Origin: Pyrenopolyporus hunteri
Taxonomy: Eukaryota > Ascomycota > Sordariomycetes > Xylariales > Hypoxylaceae
Direction: 5' to 3'
DNA: 64,000 nt
Assembly: GCA_902806595.1 (NCBI GenBank)
Contig: CADCXC010000037.1
Location: 3,339,881-3,403,880, forward strand
Under the pieces are notes generated by a model. The model was not told the origin of the DNA. It did not search any database and saw nothing but the letters and a program-made list of their open reading frames with translations. The position numbers and the translations under genes were made by a program. Shown piece by piece: positions 14,766 to 29,187 of the stretch (within the stretch, counting starts at the first letter, position 1; each line of letters begins with the position of its first letter).

Positions 14766-17700
14766 AACTTATAAAAAAATAATTTTTTATCGACGAAAGT
14801 ATTTTAAAAAAAAAAATCTTCGTTTATAAAAACGCCGTAAAAAAAAAACCGATCGTTTTTCGTAATATCGATATAATAAAAAATAACGATATAAATGTTT
14901 TTTTTATCGATATTATCGATATTAAATTATTAATTTCGCATCGATAAATTATTATATAAATTTTATACGTTTTACGCGACGTAATAATTTTTATTTTTTA
15001 TTAAAATATTTTAAAGCTATAAAAATCGTTAACCGTTAATAATTTATAAAATTTAATATTAATTACGTTAATAAAAGTTTTTATTTTTTAAATATATTAA
15101 ATAAATTTATAAAAATAAACTTTTTCGAAAACCTTTTATAAATTATATTAATACTTTTTAATAATATATTTAACGAAAAATTATTATAAAAAAAAATATA
15201 AAAATTTATAAAAATTTAAATAAATAAAATCGTTATTATATATAAATTAATTTTATTTAATAAATATTTAAATAAATATATATAATTAATACGTATATTT
15301 AAAAATTTTCTCGATTAATTTATATATTTTTTCGCTTAATTTACTTACGAAATAAAATTTATAAATAATAATAAATAATTTAAAATATTTTAAATTATTA
15401 AATTAATCGAAAAAAAAAAATTTAATATTCGTATTTTAACGTATTTTTATTTCGTTTATTAATACTTATTTAAAGTTTTTATATTTATTAAATTTAAATT
15501 ACAAACGTTAAAATAAAAATTATTAAATTCGAATTCGATTAATTTAAATTTAAATTTTTATTATTATCGATTAAAAAAATTTTTATTTCGTGTAAATATA
15601 ATTATATTCGATTTTTATATAATAAATTTATTATCGATGGAATTAATTAAAAGTTAAAATATTTATCGAAGATTTTTTAAATTAAAGTTTATTATATGTA
15701 CGATGTTTTTTTAATAATTTTATAATATTTATTATATATATTATATTTATTATATCTACTTTATTTTTTATAACTATATTTTTTAATTTTATAATATTTA
15801 TTTTTTTCGTTCGATATAACGTATAATAATATTAAAAAATAACTTATTATAATAACTATAATATTTATTATTATTTTTTTAATAAATTTTTTTATATAAA
15901 AATATTAATTTTTCGATACGAAAATATTTTCTCGAAAACGTAAACTTTTAATTTTTTAAATATTTATTTATAATTACGTAATAAAATATAAAAAAAATAA
16001 AAAAAATTTTTTTTAATCGAATAAATTTTAAAAATTATTTAAAAAAAAATAATATTCGAAATAAAAAACAAATTTATATTATTTTTAAATATAAACGATT
16101 TATTTTTTTTTAAATATAATGTTTTTTATTTATTAATTACGTTAATTATATTAAATGTTTTAAAATCGAATTTTTATAATTTAAATAATTTTATTTTTTC
16201 GTTTTTTATTTCGTTATTAAATGTTTAAAATTAAATTATATTTTTAATCGTTTTTATTTTAATAAATTACAAATTATATAAACGAATTATTAATTTAAAG
16301 TAATTAAAAGTCGATAAAAAAACGTTTTAACGTTAATGTTCGAATTTTTATAAATATATTTATATAAAAAATATTTATATTATATGTTAATAATAATCTT
16401 ATAAATTTTTTACGTTTTTATAATTTAAAATATTATAATTAAATTTATAATAATATTAATAATATTTATTTAAATATTTAATTTTAAATATAATTAAAAA
16501 AAAATTTATTTAAATTAATATAATAATATTAATTAATTAATTAATTTATATAAAACTATATATTTAAAACGATATTTAATTTAATTTATTTAAAATTTAA
16601 AAATATAAAAAAAATAATTTATATCGATATAAAATTTATAATTAAAATTTAAATTTATTTTTATTTATTATTACGTTTACGTTTACGGTTATTTTCGTTA
16701 TTATTATAAATCGATTAATTATAATTAAAACGAATTTAACCCCGATTTTTTTAATTAAATATGTATTTATATACGCTTCGAAATTTTATTTTTTCGTAAA
16801 TAAAATGTTATTTATTATTTATTCGAAAATAAATTAAATATTATACCTATTTTAATTTTAAAAAGTTTTTAATTTTAATATTATTTCGATTATTAATAAT
16901 TAAAACGGCGGGTTTACTACTTAAATTTATTAATAAAAAAATACGAGGAATTTTTCTTTAATTCGAAATAATAATCGATAAAAATATTCCGTTTTTCGTT
17001 CGTTTAATTCTTAAATTATATTTATAATAATGCGGAAATAATCGGTAAAAGTAAAGAAAATAATTTAAAAATAAAAAATTCGAATTTTAATTTCTTAAAA
17101 ATTATATAATATATTTTTTTACTTTATTTAATCGATAAATTTATTTAAAAAAATTTAAGTTTTAAAATTTCTATTATAAATTTCGAAATTTTTTTTATAA
17201 ATTTATAAAAAATTAACGTATTATTTCGTAAACGTATTAACTTTATTTACGTAATTAATGTAAACCTATATTATTTTTTCGATATTAATTATATCGAAGT
17301 TAATTAAAGTTTATTATTCGCGCGTAAATACGTAAAAAAAATTTATATTAAAAATTAATTTTTTTATTTCACTTTTTTAATATTCGAAATAATTACGAAG
17401 TTTTTTTTTATAATTTTTTAAAAGTTTTTTAACTAATTAAACACGTTCGAATATTTTTTTTTATATTTTTACGTTTATTATAAAAAAGTTATAATAAATT
17501 ATAAGAAAATTTTAAATAATTTCGAAGTTTTTTAATTAATTAAAAAAATTAAATAAAAAAAATTAAAAAAAAAAAAATAATTTTATATATAAACGTTTAT
17601 TTATATTATTTAATTAATATAAATATTAAAAGAAAAAAAAAAATATTAATTATTTCGAATATAAAAAAAAACGAAAACTTTTATTATTTTTAAAATATAT

Positions 17701-20419
17701 AAATGTTTATTATAAACGGTTAAATATTTATTTACGAAATAAATAAACGTATAATTTTAAACTTTAATAAAAATATTAAATATCTATTTAATTATATATA
17801 TTTTTATATTTAATTTATTCGTTTAAAAACGTTATTTTTATAAAAAGTTTTTATTTATTTTTATAAACGGATAATTAAATTCGAGAATTTTCGAAGTAAA
17901 TAAATATTCCTTATTTAAATATTTTAATAATAAATATTAACGTAAATATTATAAAAAAATAAAACGAAAATTAAAAAATTTATTTTATTTTAATGTTTTT
18001 ATATATTTTATCTTTTTTTAATTTTTATACTATAAATTAATATAATAGTTTAAAGTTAAATACGTTATAATTTTAATTCGTTATATTACGGCTATAAAAT
18101 AATATAAAAATTTATAAAATCGAAATTATTTATTAATATTTATATAATAAATTTTTTTAAAAATAAATCGTTAATAAACTTCGAAAAATGTTTAATTTTT
18201 AAATATTAAAGCGATTTTTTTAACAAATTATCGAAAGTTAATACTTTTATAAAAATAAATAATATATTAATATTATTAAAGCGAAATTCCGCGTTTTATT
18301 CGAAGTCGAGTTATAAATAATTATTATAATTTATTATTTTAAAATAAAACGATTCGAAATTAAAATAAAATTACGATTTATTAAACGTCGAATCGAATAA
18401 TAAAAATTATATCGTTATAATTATATAATATATATCCCTATATTATTATTATTTATATAATATTATTTTTTTACGAAATATTTAAAAAACGACAAAATAT
18501 TAATCCGATTACGATATTAATATAAAATTAATATATTTTACGTTTTTTTAATTCGAATTTATTTCGAAAATAATATAAATAAAAAAATTTTAATTAAAAA
18601 AAACCGAATTAAATTTATAAATTTATTAGAGAATTTTTTCAATAAATATTAAAAATATTCGAATGCGTTAAATAATTATAATAAAAATTATATTTATAAA
18701 TTCGTTTATAAAAACATAAAATTTATTATATTAAAGTAAATAATTTAAAAAATATATTATCGACGATATTTAAAAATAATACGATAACGAGGGAAAATTA
18801 AACTATACGTAAAAAAAAAAAAAAAATTTATTATTTCCGAATTAAATTATATATAATTTATAAATAATTACTAAAAGTTTCGATTCGTTAACTTCGAAAT
18901 ATACGCTATAATCGATGTATTTTCTCGGCGTATTATATAATATAAAATATGTCGGTTTATTTTTTTATTAACGAATATTTTAAAATAATATTTTATTATT
19001 ATAATCGAATTAAAATTTCGATTTTAATATATTCGAATAAATTATAAAATCGAATTATTTTTTATAATTCGAATCTAATTTAATTTAATTAAAATTATCG
19101 AATTTACGATAAAAATAATATATTTAAATAATATTCGACGTATATAAAAATAAAATTATCGTATTTCGAATTTTTATATTTAAAAGGTAAATAAAAAAAA
19201 TAAAAAAATCGAATAATAATAACGATAATTACGTAAAAACGTAATAAATCGATGAATTATACATATATAAAAACCTAATCTATTAATTTAATATTAACTT
19301 TATATAATTATATTTTAAAAATTTAAAATTTTCGAGTTAATTTATTAAAAAAAATATAATTAATTAAATTATTTTATATATTATATATAAAAAAATTATA
19401 TAATACGATATTAAAAAATTCGTAAAATAATAAAATAATTATAAAATTAAATATTAATTACGTAAAAATTATACGATTTTTAATTATATCGAAATATTAT
19501 AAAAAAATTATAATTAAATTAATATTTAAAATTAAAGTATAAAAATATCGAATAATTTACTATTATTAATTAAAATATATAAATTTTTAAAGTTAATTAA
19601 TTATTATAATTTCGATAATTTTTTATCGTCGAAAACGTAACGTTTTTATAACGAATAATTAATTTAATATTTATTTAAAGATTTTTAAAATAATCGAATA
19701 TAATTATATTTCGATATTTATAAAAATTTAAAAAATTTTTTAAAAATATATAAAAAAAAAACGAAACAATTTAAATTAAATTATAATAAATTTTTACGAG
19801 GCGGTTTATTATAATATCGTCGATAATTATAAAATTTATAAAAATATTTATTTAATATATTAAAAATAAAAAAAAAATAAAAATAAATAAAAATAAATAT
19901 AATATATAATTAAATATATAAATAAATAATTATAATTAAATATATAAAAAATATTTAAAATTTTATATTTTTATGAAAATTTTATAAATTTAATTATTAT
20001 TATATTATAAATAAATAAAATATATATATTTTTTTTTTTATTTAATATATATTTAAATTAAAAGTTTAATTAATTAAATATTTATATATTAATGTAGTTA
20101 TTTTCGTATTATATAATTTACTTTATAATAATTATTTTTCGTTTTATTTTATTTATTACGAAAAATATATATTGTATATATAATTTTTATTATAATATTA
20201 TACGATTATTTAACGACGTTAAACGATTAATAATAAAATTAAAACGATTTTATCGTTTTATTTAAATAAATATATTAAATTTTATAATTTTAAAAATTAT
20301 AAAAGTTATTTTAATATTATTACGATTCGATACGATTAATTTAATTTTATTAAATAATCGATATCGAAGTTTCGATTAATTATATTTTCGAAATTTATAT
20401 ATAAAATTACGGTTTAATT

Positions 20420-20790
20420 TTTTTTTTTTTTTTTTTATAATATTAATAAAATTTAATTTCTAATTTTTAATATTACACGTCGTATTAAATATGTTTTTTT
20501 TTTATAAACTTATTATTTTTTATTATAAATAAAAAATAATTTATTATAATTAAAAGAAAATTTTTTTATTTTTATTTTATTTTTATTTTTTTTTATTTTT
20601 ATTCTTTTTTATTTTTATTTCCTTTTATTTTTATTTTTTTTCGTTCTTATTTCGTAATTCGTATTACTTTTTATTTTTATTTTCGAATTTTTATCCCTTT
20701 CTGTTTTTACCCCTTTTAATTTTTATTTTTTTTAATTTTCGTTTTACTTAATTTTAATTTTTTTTAACTTTTATTTTTTAATTTGTATTT
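20420..20790 (+). repeat. Pyrimidine-dominated low-complexity tract
   Basis: The plus strand is overwhelmingly T with scattered C, built from irregular TTTTTATTTTTATTTCC-like units. It looks like a C/T-rich minisatellite whose Cs were largely converted to T. No coding content is visible. Confidence 0.5.
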
Positions 20791-22823
20791 TTCGTTATAT
20801 TTTCGATAAATTACGGTTTTAAATATACGTTTCGACGATAAAATTAATCGAAGTTTTAATGTCGATTATTTAATAAAATTAAATTACCGCATCGAATTAT
20901 AATAAAAAAAAAAAAAATTAATAATTAATAAACTTTTATTAAAATCGACTATTAATTTTTTTAATTTTAATATATATATAATATATAATATTACTTCGTA
21001 ATATTAATTAAAACTTTTATATCTATTTTATTAACTTTTAAAAATATAATTAAATTTTTAAATATATTAATATTAATTATTTTATATTAATTATTTTTAA
21101 TATTTAACGTATAAAAAAAATTAATTATAAATTTATTAATATTAATTAAAAAATAAAACCCTCGTTTTTTATTATTTTTCGAAATAATATTAATTTTAAT
21201 ATAATTTATAAAAAAAAAACGTCGTTTTTTTAATTAATTCGAATCGTTATTATTACCGTATTAACTATATATATTTTCGAAAATATTATCGTAATAATTA
21301 AAATTAAACGAATTTAATAAAATATTATTATAAAAATAATAAACTTTATTATTACTTTTTTCGAATTTATCGTAATTACATTTATTAATATTTTTTTTAT
21401 ATTTACATCTTATATTTCGTAACGTAAAAAATAATTTTATTATAAAAATTATCGTTATTTTATAATCGTCCTTTCGTACGTTTTAAACGAAACGAAATTT
21501 AAAAGTTTTTTTTTTTTAATTTAAAAGTAATATAATAATATTAATAAAAAATAATTATATAAAACACGCGAAAAAATATTCCCGTAAAATCCTTTAAAAA
21601 AAAAAATAAAATTAATTATAATATCGAAAAATTATTTTAAAATTACTTTCGTTCGATTTATTCGATATTATTAATATATGTATATTTAATTTATATCTAT
21701 CGTAATTATAAAAATCGGATTTTTTTTTAAAAAAAAAATTAAATAATTTACATTAAAAAATATATAAAAATTTATTCGAAAAAATAATATATTATAATAA
21801 TTATTTAAAAAATTATTTTTTCGATATAAAACTTTTATATATTTATATATATAATTTTTAATAAATTATTTATTCGTTTTTTTTAATATTATATAATAAA
21901 TTTATAATTTATATAATGTATTCGTAATATAATAAAATTTATTATAATAATAAACGATCGAAAAAAAATTTTATTAAATTAATTAATTTAACGATTTCGA
22001 TTTATTAAATAACGATTTAACGACATTATTAAAAATATTATCGAATAATTCGTTAACGTTTAAAAAATTAAAAAATATCTAAAATTTTAAAATTTATTTC
22101 GAAAATATTTAATAATAAAAATTTAAAATTATAACGTAATAATTTATTAAATTAATATTAATTACATTAAAATAAAAATAAATTTATTATTATTTTAATT
22201 TAAAATATAAAAATAATATTTTTTATAAAATAAAATATCGTCGTTAAATATATTTATTATTACGTTTTCGAAATTATAAAATATTAATAAAAATAATTAA
22301 TTATTTAACGAATAAAATTTATACGCGCGGTTTTTTTTTTTATTATTTATTTAAATATTTTTAATTATAATATAATAAATATAATATACGATTTTATAAA
22401 AAATATTTTTATTATTAAATATTTAAAAATTAAATAATAAATTTAAATCGAAATAAATAAAATAATAAACGTTAAAATATTTAAAAAAAATATATTTATT
22501 TTTATCGATAAAAAATTTAATAAATAAAAAAAACCGTTTAAACGTTATAATATATTAATTTTACGATAAAAATATCATTAAAATAATAAAAAATAAAAAT
22601 AAAAATTTTAAAATAAATAAATAAATATTTAAATAAATTAATAAATAAAAATAAATAAATAAATATTTAAATATTTACTTATTTATTTATTTAAATAATT
22701 CGTATTCGAATTAATATAAACTCGGATATAAAACGAAACCGGTTAAGTGTTTATATTATATTATATCATTTCTTTAAAAGTAATATTTAATTATATTATC
22801 TTCCTAAGAAAATTCCATTACGG

Positions 22824-22866
22824 CTTATGTCATTAATTTTCAGTTGTTTTAACGGGTTGGCGGTTT
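22824..22866 (-). repeat. Right terminal inverted repeat
   Basis: Read on the minus strand it begins AAACCGCCAACCCG, continues TTAAAAC where the left end has CCAAAAC (two C-to-T changes), and ends TGACATAAG. It is one base shorter than the left copy. Confidence 0.75.
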
Positions 22867-23563
22867 TAAGGGAATGGCCCACCATAAGTACACGCGAGCT
22901 CGACGTTGATTTCCTAACAATGTATGTAAGCAAGTGAAGAATAAGCTGACAGCACCCCGGTGGGCAAGACAGCACGAGTCATATTGTTACACCACGAGAA
23001 CTTCCGAGACACGGGGTTGCGATCGAGAGCAGCATTCATTAAGAGGTACCTAACCTGGTAAGACCTGTTATATGTGTTTCTCTTCGAAACGTACGTAGGC
23101 AGTGCAGGTCGTTGACGAGCGCTCTTACCAGCCAGATTTCGTCAAATACCGTCTTTTCGGTACCTGTCAAGATATACCTTATGTATCTCACAGCAGCGTA
23201 GTATGCCCACCTAGGTTCCCACATCGTCCAACATTTCAGTAGAGCCAACATTTTTATGAGCATTTGCGCATGTTTTTATATCCTTCTACGCCCAGTATCG
23301 CTGCACATAAATACCATGATATCATTGAGGAAAATCGGCGTTCACTTAGCAGTACGCATATTTCGTTAGTTCCTTATTCAGAGTCGTCTTTGTAACGACT
23401 CCCCAGCATGCATGCATCCAAGAGAGGCTACCCCGACCTCGGCCAGGTCACGAGAGGCGGCTACTAGTAAAACTCACGCATCTTTTCTCTGGTAACTCCC
23501 GTCAGCAGTGTAATAGATGCCTCTAGCGAGTCTCTCGGTAGCCCACTACATGCCATGGTGGGT

Positions 23564-23616
<53 letters not shown>

Positions 23617-25330
23617 ATGTATGAACGTGGATGTGGATGGAAGGTTATAAGATTGTATTCATTTGCCAGCGGGAGTTTCCTCAGTGCTGTTAGTTTACTA
23701 TGGTAACGTGAGATGGACCAATGCGACCCTGCGTGCATCATAAGCAAGTCACGCAACCCTGCGGGCTTCGACGTGATTCATCAACTTGGCACTCATGGAG
23801 CTCAGAAGCTCTACTGTACGGCGGGGATAGCGAATCATATACCTCCACTGATGAGTCTACCTAGGTAGCCAGGTACCCGTAAGACGGTTTCCTCTTCTTT
23901 GCATCATCTCCGATAAAAGGGCCAAGGCGCGTTGCGCGCCAGTGTCGGCGTAAGGGAATCCTCTCGACCTATGCTTCTTCCGAGCCGATTCTCTTTTTAT
24001 TCAACCCCAATAACTCTATGCCTTGAGATGTCGAAGCCGTCGATGTAACCTACCCGATCGAGTAGACGACGGGCCATGGCAGTCGGCGATGTAGCCAATC
24101 TAGACAGCCGTTGACGCCGATGGGATACGACGGATGCAGATAGGTAATGTACGTAGGTAGGTATACGTAGGTCCTTGCCATCGTCGTCCAAAATCAAGCC
24201 GGGACGATTCTGAGAAGCGGAAGATGCGTACCCAAAGTCGAGTCTACCTACCTACGTAGCTCATGTTGAACTACCCACCTAGGTAGCGAGAGCTTTCTCA
24301 CGAAGGGGCTAGTCAAATTTCTCTACCGCCCTAACACCTTACACCATCAAGCTCTCGCGATTCTGCAGTGAGGCTACCACCCCCTTGTTTGACAGGCTCC
24401 ACTGATTTCTTACAGAGTCCCGTAACGGAACATAATTAGCTTGCCTAGCCTTGAAAATATGGCCTTCATGCCCTTCCAGTGCCACTGCAGCACGTGGGAG
24501 CGGATCCCTTTTTCATTTATTTAAATTCCCTGAGAAGTTGGAACTAAGTTAAGTAGGGCTGCACCTACATATACAACGAGGAGATTATAAGCCGACCTAC
24601 TTATGGAGTACCTTAGGGTAAGGCGATTGGCTTAATGCAACGGGAATGGACCCATGATATCCATGATATCCATGATATGTCGAATCAAAGGGCGACATAT
24701 GTAGGTACCTAGCCAACCACATATATAGGTAGGTAGGTAGGTAGTTATACATGTGCAATACTGGGTCACCGCCTCCTCACTTACAGACCGACATTTACGT
24801 AGGTTATGTGAGGTTATTTTGGGGTTTGATATTCGTTCGCCAGAGAAGGGCTTCTCGAAACGTTCGAGGACTTCCTTTTGACTCCTCTGGCTCCTTACTT
24901 TTCTCAACCGCAGCAACGGAGTCCTAAACGTCCCGTGACAGCACGCACGTACGTATTAGTATTGGATTCTAGTATAATTATGTTTTGTGCTGTATACGGG
25001 TAGATATACGCCTTGCATAAGATTCCGCCTGCAAGTCATATTGAATGTACTCGATATTATTCTACTGCCCCTTGGGCCGCAAGTGGTGGAGATAGTGGAG
25101 GTAAGACGATTCCTGCGTCATCATTGCAATGCATACCTATATAAGATGCATAGGTACCTAGGTAGGTATATAAGTCCCATGTAAGAATTACAGGTAGATG
25201 ATACATATGTATACGTTACTTTGGGAAAAAAAAAACACCATCTACCTATTATTTACACAGTGCCGCTCACCGAGTAGAAGAATTCCCATCGCGGGTTTAG
25301 GGGGTAATAAGTAGAAAGTATTTAATATTA
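22867..25330. other. Gene-poor spacer between two RIP blocks
   Basis: No gene was recognised on either strand. It contains a long (TG)n microsatellite, a triple ATGATATCC repeat at about 24653-24679, and TAGGTAGGTA clusters near 24150-24175, 24245-24290, 24705-24745 and 25150-25170. Composition is balanced, without the CpG-only signature of the neighbouring blocks. Confidence 0.55.
23569..23612 (+). repeat. (TG)22 microsatellite
   Basis: This is an uninterrupted run of TG dinucleotides. Shorter degenerate TG units precede it and TGCGCG follows it. Confidence 0.95.
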
Positions 25331-27075
25331 AAGACTTATATAGGTGAGCATTAACATATACCGTTATAATTTTACGGCTTTTTCATTAAATTATTTTAAT
25401 TATTATAAGTACGAAGTATATATACGGCATTTATATAAGTAGGTATATATAAGTATTTAAATATTTATATAAATATTTATTTAAATATATATTACGCGTA
25501 TAAATATTATAACTATAAGTATTATATTTATATAAATATTATATATATTAATTAAATTAAAATATTAAATAAATATTTAAAATTTAAATATTTTATAAAA
25601 ATATTTTTTTAATTTTTTATTTTTTTTTTATTTATTAATAATAATATGTAAATAAATAAATATTTTAACGTTTTAAAAAAAATTAATTAAACGATATATA
25701 TTTAATTTAATTTAATTTTTTAATATATATATTATTTAATTAATTAAATCGTTTATTAATTTAAAATTATAAAAATTAAATTATTTATTTAATATATAAT
25801 ATATATATTATTTAAATATTATATATTTTATTTATTTCGAACGTTTAATTAAAAAAATCGTTTAAATATCGTTTAATTAAATAAATCGTATATATATAAT
25901 TTAATCGAATAAAAATTTATTTTTTTAAACGTTTTAAAATTTAAAATCGTTTAATTTAATTAAAATTATTTAATTTAATTAAAATTATTTAATTTAATTA
26001 AAATTATTTAATTTAATTTAATTTAATTTAATTAATTATTTTAATTTTTATAAATTATATTAATTATATTAATTATATTATATTAATTACATCGATTTAT
26101 TTTAATTATTTTAATTTTTAAAATTTTAATTTTTAAAAAAAATATAATAATATATATTTATTTTATTTATTTATTAAATATATATATATTTTAATATTAT
26201 ATTAAAATTTATACGCGTAATTATAAATTTTTATAATTAATTTAATAAATTTATAAATTAATTAATTAAATTAATATAACGTAAATCGTAATTTAAAATT
26301 TAAATATAATAAAAAATAAAATATTTATAATTTAAAAATATACGAAAAAAAAATAAAAAAAAAATATAATTTTTATAAAAAATTATAAAAATTATATTTT
26401 TTTATTTTTATTTTTATATATATATTTAAATATATATATACGTATACGTATATATATATATATATTAAAAATATATATACGTATATTAAAATTAAATAAT
26501 TTAATTTAAATTAAACGATTTAATTTAAATTAAATCGTTTAATTTTATTAAAACGTTTAAAAAAAAATACGTTTAATATAAAAAACGTTTTTTTTTAATA
26601 TATATATTAAATTTTTAATAAATAATTTAATATAATTTAACGTATAAATTTTTTATTTAAATTTTTTTATTTATTTTTTAAATTATTTATTTTTAAATTA
26701 TATATATACGATTTAATTAATTTTTTAAAAACGTTAAAATATTTATATAAATTTTTTATTAATATTATTAATTTATATAAAATTAAATTTATATAATAAT
26801 ATTAATTTTATTAAAAATAAATTTTAAACGTTAAAATTTTATATATATTTATTTATTTATTTAAATAAATAAATATTTATTTACGTAAAAAAAACGTTCG
26901 AAAAAAAAAATTAAAAAATTAAATTTTAATAAATTTAAAATTATTATTTTATTATTAAATATATATATATTTATTTATTAATTATTTAATTAAAAATTTT
27001 ACGAACATTTTTCGAAATTACCTATAATTAATGTTAAATTAAAAGTTTAATATTAATTTTTTATTATTAATTCCT
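25330..27075. repeat. Small AT-rich RIP block
   Basis: About 1.75 kb of nearly pure A/T in which the remaining C and G are almost all in CpG. It includes a 19-bp direct repeat (three copies from about 25962 to 26035) and several palindromic A/T runs. No reading frame survives. The edges are gradual, and no convincing inverted repeat joins the two ends, so it may be a remnant of a longer repeat. Confidence 0.75.
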
Positions 27076-29187
27076 TATAAAGCGTCACTTAATAAAGTAA
27101 GAAATGTTTAAGATAAATACGTTACATACCCCATCGCGTACTTAAGACGATGTTGGCGCCACTATGCAAATAATTGCTTTTGACACCAGGATCAAAACAT
27201 GGATAGAATAAACGATAGGTCATTTATCTTTGCAAGTATCGTATACGTAAGGGAAACCGTCCCTACGAAGTAACCTCTTCGTAAAGGAACATCCCTCTCT
27301 TCAAGGGTTATAAGGAGAACTGTCTGAGCATGATCTAGAGCTCGATATTCTAGGTCCTTATAATTCATTGCGCATTCATGACACAATACATGCCGGCACG
27401 CACATACTTACCTAGGTACCTATGTTTCCTATCCGCGATGGGAACCCGGACGACGAATGAACAGGACATCCATGGATCACTCGAGAAAGTAATTCAATTG
27501 AATGTGCTACATTACGCGGACCGACCCGAAGACACGGATTGCCTTATTTTCTCGAGTCATGTCCGGGATTTCACAATCTTTGACAGCTAGGTACCTACCT
27601 AGGTATGCACAATTTTTGGTGAGAACACCTGCTTACACCTCCCCCTCTCCCCAGCACCGAATGTAACCGGAAAAGAAGTAAGGAGATGTCTGATCCGAAC
27701 CTCCTCCCCCATCTCCCCCTTTCTAGTATTATGCCTTATGCGTTATCCCCTGCCAGCCGTGGACTATCAGGAGTTCAACATTACCTCTACGGCGGAACCT
27801 GGATTAGGTGTATCATTATAAACGGGACATTATCGTATAAGAAGACTAAATAATTGCGTTTAACATGATAACGCAACTTCACTGGCTTAGGACACAACCC
27901 CACTATATGGACATATGCATCCACGGGATCCTTTTCGTTTTGAGATTGGCGGTTAGGTATGTAGTTCTCAATGCAAGACTTAGGTCTATCTTAACAAGAC
28001 AGGAAAATATCCAAGCTGTATAGGTTCACTGACTGTTGGTTCAAATTGACCAAGTAACGTACATACGTGTAACGGGGAAACCGGCGTAGGTTGCATTGAA
28101 ACCCTTGTAAGTAACAAGGGAGCAACGGCACACTCTTCGATTTATTTGAGACGATCATGAGTCTGGTTGAAATGGTGACAAGAGTAAAAACGCAATGCCG
28201 CCCCAGACGCAGTTTAGGTACCTGGGTAGGCTAGACGCTCACCTCCATAGTTGGCTCGATCAACAGTTTCCAATTGATATATGCGTACAGCCTTTCGGTT
28301 AGGATGTTCTGCAACGACGGATTTCTTGATCTGCTTATAGTGGGGGAAACGGTATAGAGATAAGGCTTCTTATGTTTCGGGTGTAGATGACCTTCTACAC
28401 ATGAATTTAGTCTCAATCGGGATAGGGGCCGAAAAGCGTGCTACTTTAGGGGCATCAACATTAGCAGAAGCAGGATCTTAATTCTCCCGAAATGGTCATT
28501 GGTAGACCGAGGCACGGCGTATTAACTAGACACTCTGACGTATGCCCTAGCTGAAAAAGAAAAGGAAAGACGGCTCTTAGGATGTTGGTGTGATGATTGT
28601 ACTTAATTTGGGAGGGTGGTAGGTGATAACTTGACGATTCCGACCTCTGAACTGCGCTGATGGTAATTACTACCTACTTAGATTCAGTCCAACTAGCTTA
28701 TCCGTAGTCTCGGTTTAGATTTCTTCAATTTCAACAGCTGGATGAATCATCTGGAATAGTACCTTGAGGTTAAGACGAGGAGGTTGATTCATAATCTGGT
28801 GGTATGGGTTATTTTAGGCGAGCTCGTAGAATGAGCATCCCGAGAAGGGCTCGACACTAATTTCATAACCTTCCCGATGGAAGACGTGGAAGTTGGCGGA
28901 TGACTTATTGGGAAACTATTAAAGTGGTAATTGACGGCGGTGTGAATGTGCTATCCCCGTTACCTCATGTACCAAGAAACATAGAGGGTGATTTACCACC
29001 AGATGAATGTTTGCTTGTGCCTCACAAATAAATAACATACCTACCTACAGGTATACAAATAATGCTAGCCAAGGCTAAATTAGGTAAGGTCCTTAATAAT
29101 GTGAAGCTAGTTGTGTTTTATTTTATTCCATTTTATCTACCTCCCCCCCCACCCAGATTTTTCTTTTGTCTACCGGTGTGTCGGGTC
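27075..29187. other. Gene-poor spacer upstream of the gene island
   Basis: No gene was recognised. Composition is balanced. It carries short palindromic ACCTAGGTACCT-type motifs near 27408-27425 and 27589-27606. No reading frame has domain-like content or a credible splice structure. Confidence 0.5.

Larger units (their letters stand above)
6096..22866. mobile_element. ~16.8 kb RIP-destroyed element bounded by terminal inverted repeats
   Basis: This AT-rich block starts and ends within an inverted repeat. Left end 6096-6139 and the reverse complement of 22824-22866 share an exact 14-mer AAACCGCCAACCCG, then AAAAC, then an exact TGACATAAG at the same distance (one base apart). The differences between the two ends are partly C/T transitions, as RIP would produce. 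Subterminal copies of GAAAAAAA(GA)TGACATAA occur at about 6121, 6162 and 6215, and a C-to-T version (TGATATAA) lies at 22761-22768 on the minus strand. Such arrays often serve as transposase-binding sites. The inside is almost pure A/T with CpG as the only common GC dinucleotide and has no usable reading frame, so the class cannot be named. No target-site duplication was found. Other readings are two nested elements or two solo ends. Confidence 0.62.
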
